Shown: positions 42,773 through 51,636, counted from the stretch's first letter. The stretch is DNA of 64,000 nucleotides from Dyella humicola (GCF_026283945.1 NZ_JAPDPC010000001.1:62001-126000), one strand, 5' to 3'. Notes: generated from the sequence alone by a model not told the origin. Numbers and translations are program-made.

Positions 42773-44056
42773 ATGAAAGTCCTGGTCATCGGCAGCGGCG
42801 GGCGCGAACACGCGCTGGCGTGGAAGCTCAAGCAGTCGGTTCGCGTCAGCGAAGTGATTGTCGCTCCCGGCAATGCAGGCACGGCCCGTGAGAAAGGCGT
42901 GCGCAATGCGGACATCGCCGTCACGGATCTGGAAGGGCTGCTCAAGCTGGCCAAGGATGAAAAGATCGCCCTCACCGTGGTGGGCCCCGAGGTGCCGCTG
43001 GTCGCTGGCGTCGTGGACAAGTTCCGCGCTGCCGGTCTGCGCTGCTTCGGTCCGCGCGCGATCGCCGCGCAGCTGGAGGGTTCCAAGGCCTTTGCCAAGG
43101 ACTTCCTGCACCGCCACAACATCCCCACGGCGCACTATGCGGTGTTTACCGAGCTCCACCCGGCGTTGGCCTATGTGCGCCAGCACGGTGCGCCCATCGT
43201 CATCAAGGCCGATGGTCTTGCCGCTGGCAAGGGCGTGGTGGTGGCACTCACGCTGGCCGATGCAGAGCAGGCGCTGCACGACATGCTGGGCGCGCATGCG
43301 TTTGGCGATGCCTCCGCCCGCGTTGTGATCGAGGAGTTCCTCGACGGCGAGGAAGCCAGCTACATCGTGATGAGCGATGGCCAACATGCGCTGCCGATGG
43401 CCAGCAGCCAGGACCACAAACGTCGCGACGAAGGCGACATGGGCCCGAATACGGGTGGCATGGGCGCCTATTCGCCCGCACCGGTGGTGACGCCCGAGGT
43501 CGAGCGCCGCATCCTCAAGGAAGTCATCGAGCCGACGCTGCACGGCATGGCGATGGAAGGCGCACCGTTCATCGGCTTCCTCTACGCCGGCCTGATGATC
43601 GACAAGAGCGGCGCGCCCAAGGTCATCGAGTTCAACGTGCGCTTTGGTGACCCGGAAACGCAGCCGATCATGTTGCGCCTGAAGTCCGACCTGGTCGAGC
43701 TGATCGAGGCCGCGCTGGACGGCGAGTTGCATCACACCCATGTGCATTGGGACGCCCGCCCCTCCATCGGTGTCGTGATGGCCGCCGGCGGCTACCCGGG
43801 CAAGGTGCACAACGGAGATGTCATCACGGGTCTCGACAGCGACTTCGGTGCTGATGTGAAGGTGTTCCACGCCGGCACCCAACTCGATGCGCACGGTCAC
43901 GTCATTACCGCGGGTGGCCGCGTGCTTACGGTCTGCGCACTGGGCAAGGACATCGCGGCGGCGCGCGAACACGCCTACGCCGCGGTTGGCAAGATCCATT
44001 ACGAAGGCGCGTTCTGCCGCCGCGATATTGCTTATCGCGCGCTTCGTCGCGCCTGA
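42773..44056 (+). CDS. purD: Phosphoribosylamine-glycine ligase
   Basis: A 427-residue ATP-grasp enzyme of purine synthesis that joins phosphoribosylamine and glycine. The N-terminal MKVLVIGSGGREHALAWKL and the signature MGPNTGGMGAYSPAPVVTP are diagnostic, together with FIGFLYAGLMID and EFNVRFGDPETQ at the metal/ATP site. Length is standard. purH, the usual partner in gammaproteobacteria, is not adjacent. Confidence 0.96.
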   Translation: MKVLVIGSGGREHALAWKLKQSVRVSEVIVAPGNAGTAREKGVRNADIAVTDLEGLLKLAKDEKIALTVVGPEVPLVAGVVDKFRAAGLRCFGPRAIAAQLEGSKAFAKDFLHRHNIPTAHYAVFTELHPALAYVRQHGAPIVIKADGLAAGKGVVVALTLADAEQALHDMLGAHAFGDASARVVIEEFLDGEEASYIVMSDGQHALPMASSQDHKRRDEGDMGPNTGGMGAYSPAPVVTPEVERRILKEVIEPTLHGMAMEGAPFIGFLYAGLMIDKSGAPKVIEFNVRFGDPETQPIMLRLKSDLVELIEAALDGELHHTHVHWDARPSIGVVMAAGGYPGKVHNGDVITGLDSDFGADVKVFHAGTQLDAHGHVITAGGRVLTVCALGKDIAAAREHAYAAVGKIHYEGAFCRRDIAYRALRRA

Positions 44057-44071
44057 CTCGCGGTCGCTTGG

Positions 44072-44479
44072 TCAGGGACGCTCCGCGGCTTCCCTGAGCG
44101 ATAGCAGCACATCAGCGAAATCGCCGGTGACCATGGGGCCGATCTCGCTCGCGAGCGGCCCGGTGATGCGGGTGCTATAGGTGATGCGGGTAAGACCCGA
44201 GGCCAGCGGTTCGATGCGATGGGCCACGATCACGCGCGTGTCATCGATGACCGTCTCGTCCGTGAAGCCTTGGTTTTCCACGACCGCCGTCAGCGTGCTG
44301 ACAAAGGCGTCGGTTCCCGGTGGCTGCATCGTGAACGTCGTGCCCTCGACGAAGGGACCGTGCAGCTCGATGTGTTCGATGCCCGCATTCCACGCCTTCC
44401 ATCCGGGCACGTCGGCAAACAGCTGCCAGAGTCGCGCCGGCGTCGCATGGGTTTCGATGCATGCTTCGTGGGTCCACAT
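44072..44479 (-). CDS. SRPBCC family protein (START-like fold)
   Basis: A 135-residue protein with the start MWTHEACIETHATPARLWQL and the alternating strand pattern of the SRPBCC/polyketide cyclase fold, with a long C-terminal helix (SEIGPMVTGDFADVLLSLRE). Such proteins bind hydrophobic ligands in a deep pocket. The upstream extension of the frame overlaps the neighbouring VOC gene and is rejected. It is 37 bp downstream of that VOC gene and probably cotranscribed; function unknown. Confidence 0.8.
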   Translation of the reverse strand: MWTHEACIETHATPARLWQLFADVPGWKAWNAGIEHIELHGPFVEGTTFTMQPPGTDAFVSTLTAVVENQGFTDETVIDDTRVIVAHRIEPLASGLTRITYSTRITGPLASEIGPMVTGDFADVLLSLREAAERP

Positions 44480-44516
44480 GGGCGGAGCTCCTTGGGTCGG
44501 GGTTCGGCAACACGCG

Positions 44517-44843
44517 TCAGCGGGCGCGCAGATTGAAGACAAAACCGTAAGGGTCGCGGACATAGCAGCGCGGCACGGAAGGATCTTCTTCCTGCACCGT
44601 GCAACGCTCCGCGACTAGCCGTGCCTTCGCCGCGATGAGGTCGTCGACCAGCAGCTCGAAGACCGGCCCGTGCGCTTCGCCCCGTTCGACATAGAGGCAA
44701 AACGAACCAGTTTCGAAGCCAACGAGATGGTCGCTCCGGTAACTTACCTGCAAGCCGAGCACGGAGCCGTAGAACGCCGTGGCCTGGTCCCAGGCCTCGG
44801 TGCGCAGGATCACTTCGCGGGTGGATCGAAAGGTGTCAGCCAT
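44517..44843 (-). CDS. VOC family (glyoxalase/bleomycin-resistance-like) protein
   Basis: A 108-residue protein with the paired beta-alpha-beta-beta-beta pattern of the vicinal oxygen chelate family: MADTFRSTREVILRTEAWDQ then ATAFYGSVLGLQV, FELLVDDLIAAKARL and YVRDPYGFVFNLRAR. The start at 44843 removes an unlikely arginine-rich leader. The substrate is unknown; members include dioxygenases, glyoxalases and resistance proteins. First gene of a two-gene unit with the SRPBCC gene. Confidence 0.82.
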   Translation of the reverse strand: MADTFRSTREVILRTEAWDQATAFYGSVLGLQVSYRSDHLVGFETGSFCLYVERGEAHGPVFELLVDDLIAAKARLVAERCTVQEEDPSVPRCYVRDPYGFVFNLRAR

Positions 44844-44932
44844 GGCGATGACCCTCGTGGCGGCGGCGCGTTGAGCGACGGCGCTCACTCTACGCTGGTA
44901 GGCTTGGCGGCGACTCAACGCCCGAGCCCCGC

Positions 44933-46807
44933 ATGAGCCAGTTCAACCTGCTTGGAAGCCGCCGCTTCGCCCCTTTCTTCTGGACGCAGGCGCTGGGTGC
45001 CTTCAATGACAATGCGTTCCGCAACGCCTTGATCATGCTGGTCGCGTTCCAGATGGGGCTGGATGACAAAACGGTGTCGCTGTATACGAACCTCGCGCCC
45101 GCGTTGTTCATCATCCCGTTCTTCCTGTTCTCCGCCACCGCGGGGCAGCTGGCGGAGAAATACGAGAAGACGCGCATCATCCGTATCGTAAAGCTGTTCG
45201 AAATAGGCGCGATGCTGCTGGCGGCAGTCGGCTTCTACACCCATCACACCACCCTGCTGCTGATCGTGCTGTTCCTGATGGGACTGCACTCCACCACGTT
45301 CGGGCCGATCAAGTACGCCATCCTGCCCCAGGCGCTGAAGCCCGAGGAACTGGTCGGTGGCAACGGCCTGGTGGAGATGGGTACGCAGATGGCCATGCTG
45401 ATCGGCATGATCGTCGGCAATTCGCTGATGCTGATTGCCGGCTATGGGCCGATCCTCGCCTCGAGCGCGACGATCCTGATCGCGGTACTGGGGTACCTCG
45501 CCAGCCGGCGCATTCCGGCCGCGCCGGCCACCGCGCCCGACCTCGTCTTCAACTGGAATCCCTTCACCGAAACCTCGCGCGTGCTCGCCATCACGCGTGA
45601 GGACCGCAGGGTATTCAATGCGGTGCTGGGCATCTCATGGTTCTGGTTCTTCGGCACCGTGCTGGTGGCGCAGTTGCCCGGCTACACGCGCGTGAACCTG
45701 GGCGGCGACGGCTCGGTCAACACCCTGGTGCTGACCTTGTTTTCCATCGGCACGGGCGTCGGCGCGCTGTTGTGCGAGCGCATGTCGGGACGACGCGTGG
45801 AAGTGGGGCTGGTTCCCTTGGGCGCGTTCGGCCTGACCGCCTTCGGCATCGATCTCTATGCCGCGCACCCCGGTGTGGCTACCGCGCATGGATTGGATTG
45901 GCTGGCCTTTCTGCGTAGCACGGGCAGTTGGCGCATCGCCTTCGATCTCACCATGATCGGCGTCTTCGCCGGCTTCTACGTGGTGCCGCTGTTTGCCTTC
46001 GTGCAGGCGCGTACGCCACGTGATCGCCTGTCGCGCGTGATTGCGGGCAACAATATTCTCAACGCCTTGCTGATCTGCCTGGCCGCGGGCTTCGGCTTGG
46101 CGCTGGGGGCCATGGGTTTCACCGCGGTGCAGATCTTCCTCGCCGCGGCGCTGCTCAATGTCGTGGTGGCCGCCTACATCTTCATCCTCGTGCCCGAATT
46201 CCTGATGCGCTTCATCACCTGGGTACTGGTGAACATCTTGTATCGGGTGCGCGTGGATGGGCTGGAGCAGATTCCTGAAGAAGGTCCGGCGCTGCTCGTG
46301 TGCAACCACGTCAGCTTCATGGACCCGCTGCTGCTCATGGCCAACCTGCGACGGCCTGCGCGCTTCGTCATGTACTACAAGATCTTCAACATTCCGTTGC
46401 TGAAGTTTGTGTTCCACACCGCCAAGGCGATTCCCATTGCGGGACACAAAGAAGATCCCGAGGTGTTGCAGCGGGCTTATGACGACGTGGATGCGGCGCT
46501 GGTGGACGGTGAGTTGGTCTGCATTTTTCCAGAGGGTGGCCTCACGCGTGATGGCGACATTGCGCCTTTCCGACAAGGCGTTGCGCGCATCCTCGAGCGC
46601 CGTCCCGTGCCGGTCGTGCCGCTGGCATTGCGCGGACTATGGGGCAGCGTGTGGAGCCGACGCGATTCGATGCTGCATCGCGCGCGTCTGCCGCGCCGCT
46701 TTCGTGCGCGAGTGGAACTGGTGGCAGGCGCCCCGCTGGCACCGGCGGAGGCGCGTACGGAGGCATTGGAGGCGCGCGTGCGTGAACTGCGCGGGGACTT
46801 CGCCTAA
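44933..46807 (+). CDS. MFS transporter-acyltransferase fusion (LplT-PlsC-like)
   Basis: A 624-residue fusion. Residues 1-420 form a 12-helix MFS domain like the lysophospholipid flippase LplT (FFWTQALGAFNDNAFRNALI). Residues about 435-624 form a PlsC-type acyltransferase with the catalytic NHVSFMD (H-x4-D) and the FPEGGLTRDG substrate motif. In related proteobacterial proteins a third, C-terminal acyl-ACP synthetase domain makes a lysophospholipid transport and reacylation enzyme; here the protein ends after PlsC with a normal stop. Likely role: uptake and reacylation of lysophospholipids at the inner membrane. Confidence 0.87.
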   Translation: MSQFNLLGSRRFAPFFWTQALGAFNDNAFRNALIMLVAFQMGLDDKTVSLYTNLAPALFIIPFFLFSATAGQLAEKYEKTRIIRIVKLFEIGAMLLAAVGFYTHHTTLLLIVLFLMGLHSTTFGPIKYAILPQALKPEELVGGNGLVEMGTQMAMLIGMIVGNSLMLIAGYGPILASSATILIAVLGYLASRRIPAAPATAPDLVFNWNPFTETSRVLAITREDRRVFNAVLGISWFWFFGTVLVAQLPGYTRVNLGGDGSVNTLVLTLFSIGTGVGALLCERMSGRRVEVGLVPLGAFGLTAFGIDLYAAHPGVATAHGLDWLAFLRSTGSWRIAFDLTMIGVFAGFYVVPLFAFVQARTPRDRLSRVIAGNNILNALLICLAAGFGLALGAMGFTAVQIFLAAALLNVVVAAYIFILVPEFLMRFITWVLVNILYRVRVDGLEQIPEEGPALLVCNHVSFMDPLLLMANLRRPARFVMYYKIFNIPLLKFVFHTAKAIPIAGHKEDPEVLQRAYDDVDAALVDGELVCIFPEGGLTRDGDIAPFRQGVARILERRPVPVVPLALRGLWGSVWSRRDSMLHRARLPRRFRARVELVAGAPLAPAEARTEALEARVRELRGDFA

Positions 46808-46889
46808 GAGCCTGTTCAAAATCGCCGGATCCGCGTCGGGTTATCCCAAGGCGTTGCTTAGTCCCGAGTCGCCACCCCAGTTACCTCAC

Positions 46890-47018
46890 CGTCATCCCCG
46901 CGAAGGCGGGGATCCAGTGACTTTCGTTCTTATGTCACGTTGAAGCAAAAGCCAAAGGCGCTGGATGACCAGCCCTACGGCTGTTGAGAAGCGCCTCCCG
47001 CCTTCGCGGGGATGACGG
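46890..47018. repeat. REPIN-like pair of inverted REP palindromes
   Basis: GTCATCCCCGCGAAGGCGGG (from 46891) is mirrored by CCCGCCTTCGCGGGGATGAC (46997-47016) with about 85 bp between, and a related single hairpin occurs near 7.5 kb. This is the form of a mobile REP doublet. The rest of the 288-bp gap holds no gene and no other motif that I recognise. Confidence 0.7.
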
Positions 47019-47095
47019 CCCAGGAAGAGAGGCGCGAACGTCTAGCTCTTGCAGAGAAATTGACGAGGCGCTACGTGGCCTGATCGCCGTCTGGC

Positions 47096-47965
47096 TCAGC
47101 TCATCCACCCAGCCAACACAATCACCGCCACCACGCTAAGCCAAGCCAGCAAGGCGCGCAGCAGCGCACCACGCAGGCGTATCAATTCGGCGATAGGGTC
47201 GCAGCGTTCCTCGGCGTAGCCGTCGCCGGCTTCGATGTCGACCTGCACATCCGCGCGCGCCGCGGCGCCCAGAAAGCCTGGGCCTTCCACGTACCAGCCA
47301 TGCGGCGACTGCTGTAGGTGCCAGCGTTTCCAGGCGCCGATCACCGCATCCCAATGACCAACCAGGGCCAGTGTGAACACCATCAGCTGCGCAGGCAGCC
47401 AGTCCGCCATGTTCGCGAATGCGTGCGCCGATGCGCGTGCCTGCGGGTCCACACGCAGCGTTTGGTCGCGGCCTAACGTCTGCGCCAGGCGATAGAGCAG
47501 CGCACCCGCGGGGCCCAGCAGGAAAAACCACAGCAAGACGCCGAAGCGACGACGTAACGCCGCATAAGCCGTTGCCTCGCCGAGCGCGATGGCGTGCCAC
47601 ACCACCGGTTCACCATCGTCGGAAAGCGCCTGTGCGGCAGCCTCGCGAGAGGGTTGGTCGGCGGCCTTTAGGATGGCTTCCAGGTCCGCCTCGAACGCGT
47701 GCGGACCAAAGCAGTACAGCAACACCACCAGCGAAAAGATCAGGCGCAGCAGGTCGGCGCCCGGGAGCAGGCTGATCAGCCAGATCGCCAAGAGGCAAAG
47801 CACCACAGGTACACCCAGCGTCACAGCGACGCGTGCCGGCCCGCCGGTATCCCCAAGCTGCGCTACCCAGCGGCGGAATCCGCCATCGCCGCGCCAATGC
47901 GCCAGCTGTGGCATCACATGCAGAAGACCGAGTGCGATGAGGGCGGTAAGCAGGCTGACAGCCAT
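47096..47965 (-). CDS. ampE: AmpE-like inner-membrane protein
   Basis: A 289-residue protein with about four to five membrane segments (MAVSLLTALIALGLLHVM, VVLCLLAIWLISLLP, GVLLWFFLLGPAGALLYRLA and a C-terminal WLSVVAVIVLAGWMS). The length and the segments RLIFSLVVLLYCFGPHAFEA, FGVLLWFFLLGP and LAYRLA-like sequence fit AmpE/CobD-type proteins linked to beta-lactamase induction signalling. ampD, its usual neighbour, is not adjacent. The ATG at 47965 is chosen as the better-spaced start. Confidence 0.8.
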   Translation of the reverse strand: MAVSLLTALIALGLLHVMPQLAHWRGDGGFRRWVAQLGDTGGPARVAVTLGVPVVLCLLAIWLISLLPGADLLRLIFSLVVLLYCFGPHAFEADLEAILKAADQPSREAAAQALSDDGEPVVWHAIALGEATAYAALRRRFGVLLWFFLLGPAGALLYRLAQTLGRDQTLRVDPQARASAHAFANMADWLPAQLMVFTLALVGHWDAVIGAWKRWHLQQSPHGWYVEGPGFLGAAARADVQVDIEAGDGYAEERCDPIAELIRLRGALLRALLAWLSVVAVIVLAGWMS

Positions 47966-48096
47966 GGATCCAGCGCTCCGAATGAGTGGCGGCATTGTAG
48001 GGCAAGGTCAGCGAATAGCGCGGCACCTGGGAGATGACAGGTTGGCGACACAAGGCGACGCGTACGCATCGACCGCGCTAGCGATCGCGGCAGGAC

Positions 48097-49068
48097 TCAG
48101 CGCTTCGTTTGCGCGATCAGCGCGTCGAGGTCGAGCCCGGCGCGTTGCTGCAGCCAATGCGCCAGCAAGTGGTAGGACACCGACAACCGCAACGAGGGCA
48201 GGAAGCTTCCATCGGCAAGTCCGTCGACGATGTCCTGGGGCGTAAACCAGCGCGCCTCTTCCAGTTCGTGATCGCGCAGGCGAATGGTGCGTGACACGGC
48301 GGTGGCGGTGAAGCCCACCATCAGCGATTGCGGCAGCGGCCACGGCTGGGAGGAGTGATAGTGCACCTCGCCCACGATGACGCCCGACTCCTCGGCCACT
48401 TCGCGTCGCACGGCGTCTTCCAGCGCTTCACCGGGCTCGACAAAACCGGCCAGCGTTGAATAACGGCCCTTCGGCCAGCCAGCCTGACGGCCCAGCAGGC
48501 AGGCGCCTTCGTGTTCCACGATGACAATCACGGCAGCATCGGTGCGCGGGAAATGCACCCGCCCGCAAGCGGCATTGGTGCACTGCGCGCGATGGCCAGA
48601 GGCCACCAGGATCACCGGCGCGCCGCAGTGCGCGCAGAAGCGCGTTTCGCGCTGCCAGTGCGCCAAGCCCTTGGCATAAGCAAACAAGCCGGCCTCGTCG
48701 GCGGGCAATTGCAGGCCGACGTCGCGCAAGCCGGCGCGGCGCGCGCCCAACTTGCTCTCCAGTTCACCCGCCCGTTCGGCGTCGTCCAGGGCCAGCAGGA
48801 AATGCGGCCGCTCCCCGGCAAAGCCGAGAAACGTCGCCTTGAGCTCGCCCAGCAAGTGTTCGCGCTCGCCGCTATCGAGCCAGCGCAGTGCTTCGTGATC
48901 GGGCAACAGGTAGGTCTGGCCCAGCGCATCCAGCAGCAGGTAGCGGGCATGCTCCGAGTTCGCCTGCTCGTTCACCCACAGGGACTCGTCGCGCCGCTCG
49001 GCGACCCGGTCAAGGATCAGGCTTAGTCCCGCGAAGGTATTGAGGCGCGGCAAGCGGGTGCGTTCCAT
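48097..49068 (-). CDS. nudC: NAD(+)/NADH pyrophosphatase (RNA decapping)
   Basis: A 323-residue Nudix hydrolase that cleaves NADH and removes NAD caps from RNA. The zinc ribbon is FCAHCGAPV with the second cysteine pair in CTNAACGRVHFPR, and the Nudix box is GFVEPGEALEDAVRREVAEE followed by SG. The start MERTRLPRLNTFAGLSLILD lies thirteen bases after the erpA stop; the longer open frame covers erpA in another frame and is rejected. Normal length and domain order. Confidence 0.91.
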   Translation of the reverse strand: MERTRLPRLNTFAGLSLILDRVAERRDESLWVNEQANSEHARYLLLDALGQTYLLPDHEALRWLDSGEREHLLGELKATFLGFAGERPHFLLALDDAERAGELESKLGARRAGLRDVGLQLPADEAGLFAYAKGLAHWQRETRFCAHCGAPVILVASGHRAQCTNAACGRVHFPRTDAAVIVIVEHEGACLLGRQAGWPKGRYSTLAGFVEPGEALEDAVRREVAEESGVIVGEVHYHSSQPWPLPQSLMVGFTATAVSRTIRLRDHELEEARWFTPQDIVDGLADGSFLPSLRLSVSYHLLAHWLQQRAGLDLDALIAQTKR

Positions 49069-49081
49069 GCCCGGGCGATGC

Positions 49082-49459
49082 TCAGGCAGAAAAGGATGAA
49101 CCGCAGCCGCAGGTGCTCTTGGCGTTGGGGTTGCGGATGACGAACTGCGAGCCGCTGAGGCTTTCCGAGTAGTCGATCTCGGCGCCGGTGAGATATTGCA
49201 GTGACAACGGATCGACCAGCAAGGTGACGCCTTCCCGATCGAGCGCAAAATCGTCCTCAGCCTGGGCTTCATCGAACGTGAAACCGTACTGGAAGCCGGA
49301 ACAGCCACCGCCCGTGATGTACACGCGCAACTTCAATTCCGGGTTGCCCTCTTCGACGATCAGCTCGTGCACCTTGCGGGCAGCGGCCTCAGTGAAGACC
49401 AGCGGCGCACCGGCGCTGCGGTAGTCCGGGACAGTGGGAAAGGGGATGACGGTATCCAT
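49082..49459 (-). CDS. erpA: Iron-sulphur cluster insertion protein ErpA
   Basis: A 125-residue A-type carrier that delivers 4Fe-4S clusters to apoproteins. The three cluster-binding cysteines are present: [11 protein letters not shown] at about residues 51-61 and [11 protein letters not shown] at the C terminus. The N-terminal extension [19 protein letters not shown] is usual for ErpA compared with IscA. It is upstream of nudC and downstream of the bactofilin gene on the same strand. Confidence 0.93.
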   Translation of the reverse strand: MDTVIPFPTVPDYRSAGAPLVFTEAAARKVHELIVEEGNPELKLRVYITGGGCSGFQYGFTFDEAQAEDDFALDREGVTLLVDPLSLQYLTGAEIDYSESLSGSQFVIRNPNAKSTCGCGSSFSA

Positions 49460-49505
49460 GGGGTTCTAATGGGGGCACAGCGGCTGAGGCGCAAGCATAG
49501 CGCGA

Positions 49506-49928
49506 TCAGGCCGGCACCACCTCGACGCCAGCCAGCTGCGGTGCAGGAAGCTCTCGCAGCAGTTCCACCGCGTGATGGCTCATGCGGCCGTTGACCTGGG
49601 CGCCGGCGGCCATTTCCAGCGTCCGGTAGTTCACGTCGCCGGTGATGCGGGCCTGGGGTGCCAGTTCAAGCCGCTCGCCGGCATGGATGTCGCCCAGCAC
49701 CTCGCCATTGATGATGGCGTGCGGCACGCGGATCTCGCCCTGCACGACACCGTTCTCGCTCAGCGTGAACACGGCATGCTCCTCATCCGCCAGCACCGTG
49801 CCCTCGATGCGGCCATCCAGGTGCAGCGCACCGCTGAAGCGTACGTCGCCCCGGATCACCGTGCCGCGTGCAATCAGGCTGGTGTCGTGGCTGCTGGGCG
49901 ATCGGTCGGCGCGCTTACGGTTGAGCAT
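49506..49928 (-). CDS. Bactofilin (polymer-forming cytoskeletal protein)
   Basis: A 140-residue protein with the bactofilin beta-helix core: SLIARGTVIRGDVRFSGALH, LDGRIEGTVLADEEHAVFTL and QGEIRVPHAIINGEVLGDIH, with regular hydrophobic spacing. Bactofilins self-polymerise without nucleotides and help position cell-wall or stalk enzymes. The start at 49928 overlaps the end of the DUF6776-type gene by 14 bp, so the two are coupled. Confidence 0.9.
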   Translation of the reverse strand: MLNRKRADRSPSSHDTSLIARGTVIRGDVRFSGALHLDGRIEGTVLADEEHAVFTLSENGVVQGEIRVPHAIINGEVLGDIHAGERLELAPQARITGDVNYRTLEMAAGAQVNGRMSHHAVELLRELPAPQLAGVEVVPA

Positions 49929-50667
49929 CCTGTTCTCCTTGGGTCGGGGTGAGGTGGCCAGACAGCGCATCGCTCCATGTCACGGTCCGGCTGACGGCTT
50001 CGTCACCCGCCGGCTGGCCCTGGATCAGCAAGCGCGTGGGGCGGAAATCGGCGGGCAACACGATGGTGCCATGCAGCTGTTGGAAGTATTTGAAACGGAA
50101 AGGCATGCCGCCGCTTTGCGCGGCGTCGCCGAGCGCGGCCCAGTCGAGCCGCACCACCTTGTCGCCACGCAGGCCTTCGACGCTGATGGTGGCGGTACCG
50201 GTCACGTCTTCGCCGCGCTTGGCGTTCTGGGTGAGGCTGATAGTGATATTCCAGGCTTGCGAGTTGGCCACGGGCTGGAGCCGCACTTCCTGCACCTTGA
50301 GTCCTTCGCGCTGGGCATCACCACCGGTGAGGCGCGAGTAGAAGCCCAAGTCGGCGCGCAAGCCGCTGATCTCCTCTTCTCGTTCCGCCAGGGTCTGGCG
50401 CAGCGAGCGGGTGGCGATATCCCCTACTTGGTTGGCGCGCTGCAGGTTGGCGACCTGCTGCTTGAGATCGTCATTTTCCTTGGTCAGCGCCTTGAGCTGC
50501 CTTTGCTCCTTGGCGGCCGGCGTCGTACGGCGCACCGTGGCGCCAACGATCAGCGCCACCAGCAGCAGGCTGATTAGCCAGGCCGCAGCCAGCCACAGCA
50601 CGCGCCGACGCCGCCCGGCCGCGTCAAGCGGCCGAACCACGAATCGCGGTGGTGGGCGTGAAGCCAT
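49915..50667 (-). CDS. DUF6776-like single-pass membrane protein with coiled coil
   Basis: A 250-residue protein: a basic N-terminal tail, one membrane helix (LWLAAAWLISLLLVALIVGA; about residues 24-43), a coiled coil (LKALTKENDDLKQQVANLQR, about residues 57-110), and a C-terminal beta-rich periplasmic domain (KVQEVRLQPVANSQAWNITI). It fits DUF6776, a family seen with bactofilins. The gene overlaps the bactofilin start, which suggests that the two proteins work together, perhaps anchoring the bactofilin polymer at the membrane. Function unproven. Confidence 0.72.
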   Translation of the reverse strand: MASRPPPRFVVRPLDAAGRRRRVLWLAAAWLISLLLVALIVGATVRRTTPAAKEQRQLKALTKENDDLKQQVANLQRANQVGDIATRSLRQTLAEREEEISGLRADLGFYSRLTGGDAQREGLKVQEVRLQPVANSQAWNITISLTQNAKRGEDVTGTATISVEGLRGDKVVRLDWAALGDAAQSGGMPFRFKYFQQLHGTIVLPADFRPTRLLIQGQPAGDEAVSRTVTWSDALSGHLTPTQGEQDAQP

Positions 50668-50787
50668 GCACGGCCTTCCCAGGAAAAGGCAAGGTATAGC
50701 GGTGCCGTGGCAAGAGCGTCAAGGAACGGGACCACGCTTCAGGCGTAGGGCAGGCGGGCCACGGAGGCTTCGCCTGCCCGTAGGCAG

Positions 50788-51258
50788 TCAGCTATCCATC
50801 TTGCTCTGCAAGTAGCGCTCGGCGCTGATGTCCTTGACCAGGCTGAACTGGGTTTCCAGCCAGTCGATATGCTCTTCTTCGTCGTGCAGGATGTCTTTGA
50901 ACAGGTCGCGGCTGATGTAGTCGGCAATGCCTTCGCTGTAGGCGATGGCTTCGCGGAGATCCTTCACTGCCGCCAATTCCAGCTCGAGGTCGCCCTTCAA
51001 GCATTCCAGCGCATTCTCGCCGATGCGCAGCTTGCCCAAATGCTGCAGATTCGGCAGACCATCCAGGAAAAGAATGCGCTCGATCAGATGATCGGCGTGC
51101 TTCATTTCCTCGATTGATTCCTTGTACTCATGCTCGGCCAGTTCGCCGTAACCCCAGTCCTTGTACATGCGGTAATGCAAGAAGTACTGGTTGATGGCGG
51201 TCAGCTCGTTGTAGAGCACCTTGTTGAGGAACTCGATGACCTTGGCGTCGCCCTTCAT
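50788..51258 (-). CDS. bfr: Bacterioferritin
   Basis: A 156-residue ferritin-like haem protein that oxidises and stores iron in a 24-subunit shell. Ligands of the ferroxidase centre appear in [36 protein letters not shown] and [16 protein letters not shown]. The haem-axial methionine is MKHADHLIE's neighbour in the MK segment of the family signature. bfd, encoding the ferredoxin that releases the iron, lies immediately upstream on the same strand. Confidence 0.95.
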   Translation of the reverse strand: MKGDAKVIEFLNKVLYNELTAINQYFLHYRMYKDWGYGELAEHEYKESIEEMKHADHLIERILFLDGLPNLQHLGKLRIGENALECLKGDLELELAAVKDLREAIAYSEGIADYISRDLFKDILHDEEEHIDWLETQFSLVKDISAERYLQSKMDS

Positions 51259-51325
51259 GAGAAGTCTCCTTGCGGTTCCAGCAGGCGACTATACGTCGTC
51301 CCGACAAGGGCTGACGAAACGAGAA

Positions 51326-51348
51326 TTGCTATGGATTGCCCATAGCAA
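51326..51348. promoter_or_regulatory. Perfect 9-bp inverted repeat upstream of bfr
   Basis: TTGCTATGG and CCATAGCAA form perfect arms around a five-base loop (ATTGC), 68 bp upstream of bfr. It could be an operator for bfr or an RNA hairpin in its leader. It does not match the Fur consensus well. Confidence 0.4.
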
Positions 51349-51372
51349 AACGCGCGGCCAAGGCCACGCGCT
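51348..51372 (-). terminator. Terminator hairpin after bfd
   Basis: On the minus strand GCGCGTGGCC and GGCCGCGCG pair across TT, followed by TTTTG, just after the bfd stop codon. It separates bfd from bfr transcription. Confidence 0.6.
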
Positions 51373-51401
51373 GAAGGGTCTAACGCAGGTTCGAAGCCGA
51401 C

Positions 51402-51602
51402 TCAGGCGACAGCAAGAATCGGCAGCGTGAACGCCACTTGGGCGACCGCCTGATCGAGCGTGGCGCGCGCCTCCTGCTCGCAGCAGCCGCAACAGTCGGA
51501 ACACCCCGTGCGGGACTGCAGCTCGGCAAAACTTTGCACGCCATCGGCCGCGGCGCGGCGGATGTCATGGTCGGTAACGGCGTTGCACATGCAGATATAC
51601 AT
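51402..51602 (-). CDS. bfd: Bacterioferritin-associated ferredoxin
   Basis: A 66-residue [2Fe-2S] protein that donates electrons to release iron from bacterioferritin. It begins MYICMCNAVTDHDI; the four cluster cysteines lie in ICMCNAV and TGCSDCCGCC. The start at 51602 follows a Fur-box-like sequence by about 16 bases. It is directly upstream of bfr, separated by a hairpin terminator. Confidence 0.93.
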   Translation of the reverse strand: MYICMCNAVTDHDIRRAAADGVQSFAELQSRTGCSDCCGCCEQEARATLDQAVAQVAFTLPILAVA

Positions 51603-51617
51603 GGCACATATGGGAAC

Positions 51618-51636
51618 GCAAATGCGAATGATTGTC
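51618..51636. promoter_or_regulatory. Fur-box-like site upstream of bfd
   Basis: GCAAATGCGAATGATTGTC matches the repeated NAT(A/T)AT pattern of Fur sites, 16-34 bases ahead of the bfd start. Fur repression of bfd under iron-replete conditions is well known in other gammaproteobacteria; here it is inferred from the site. Confidence 0.6.
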
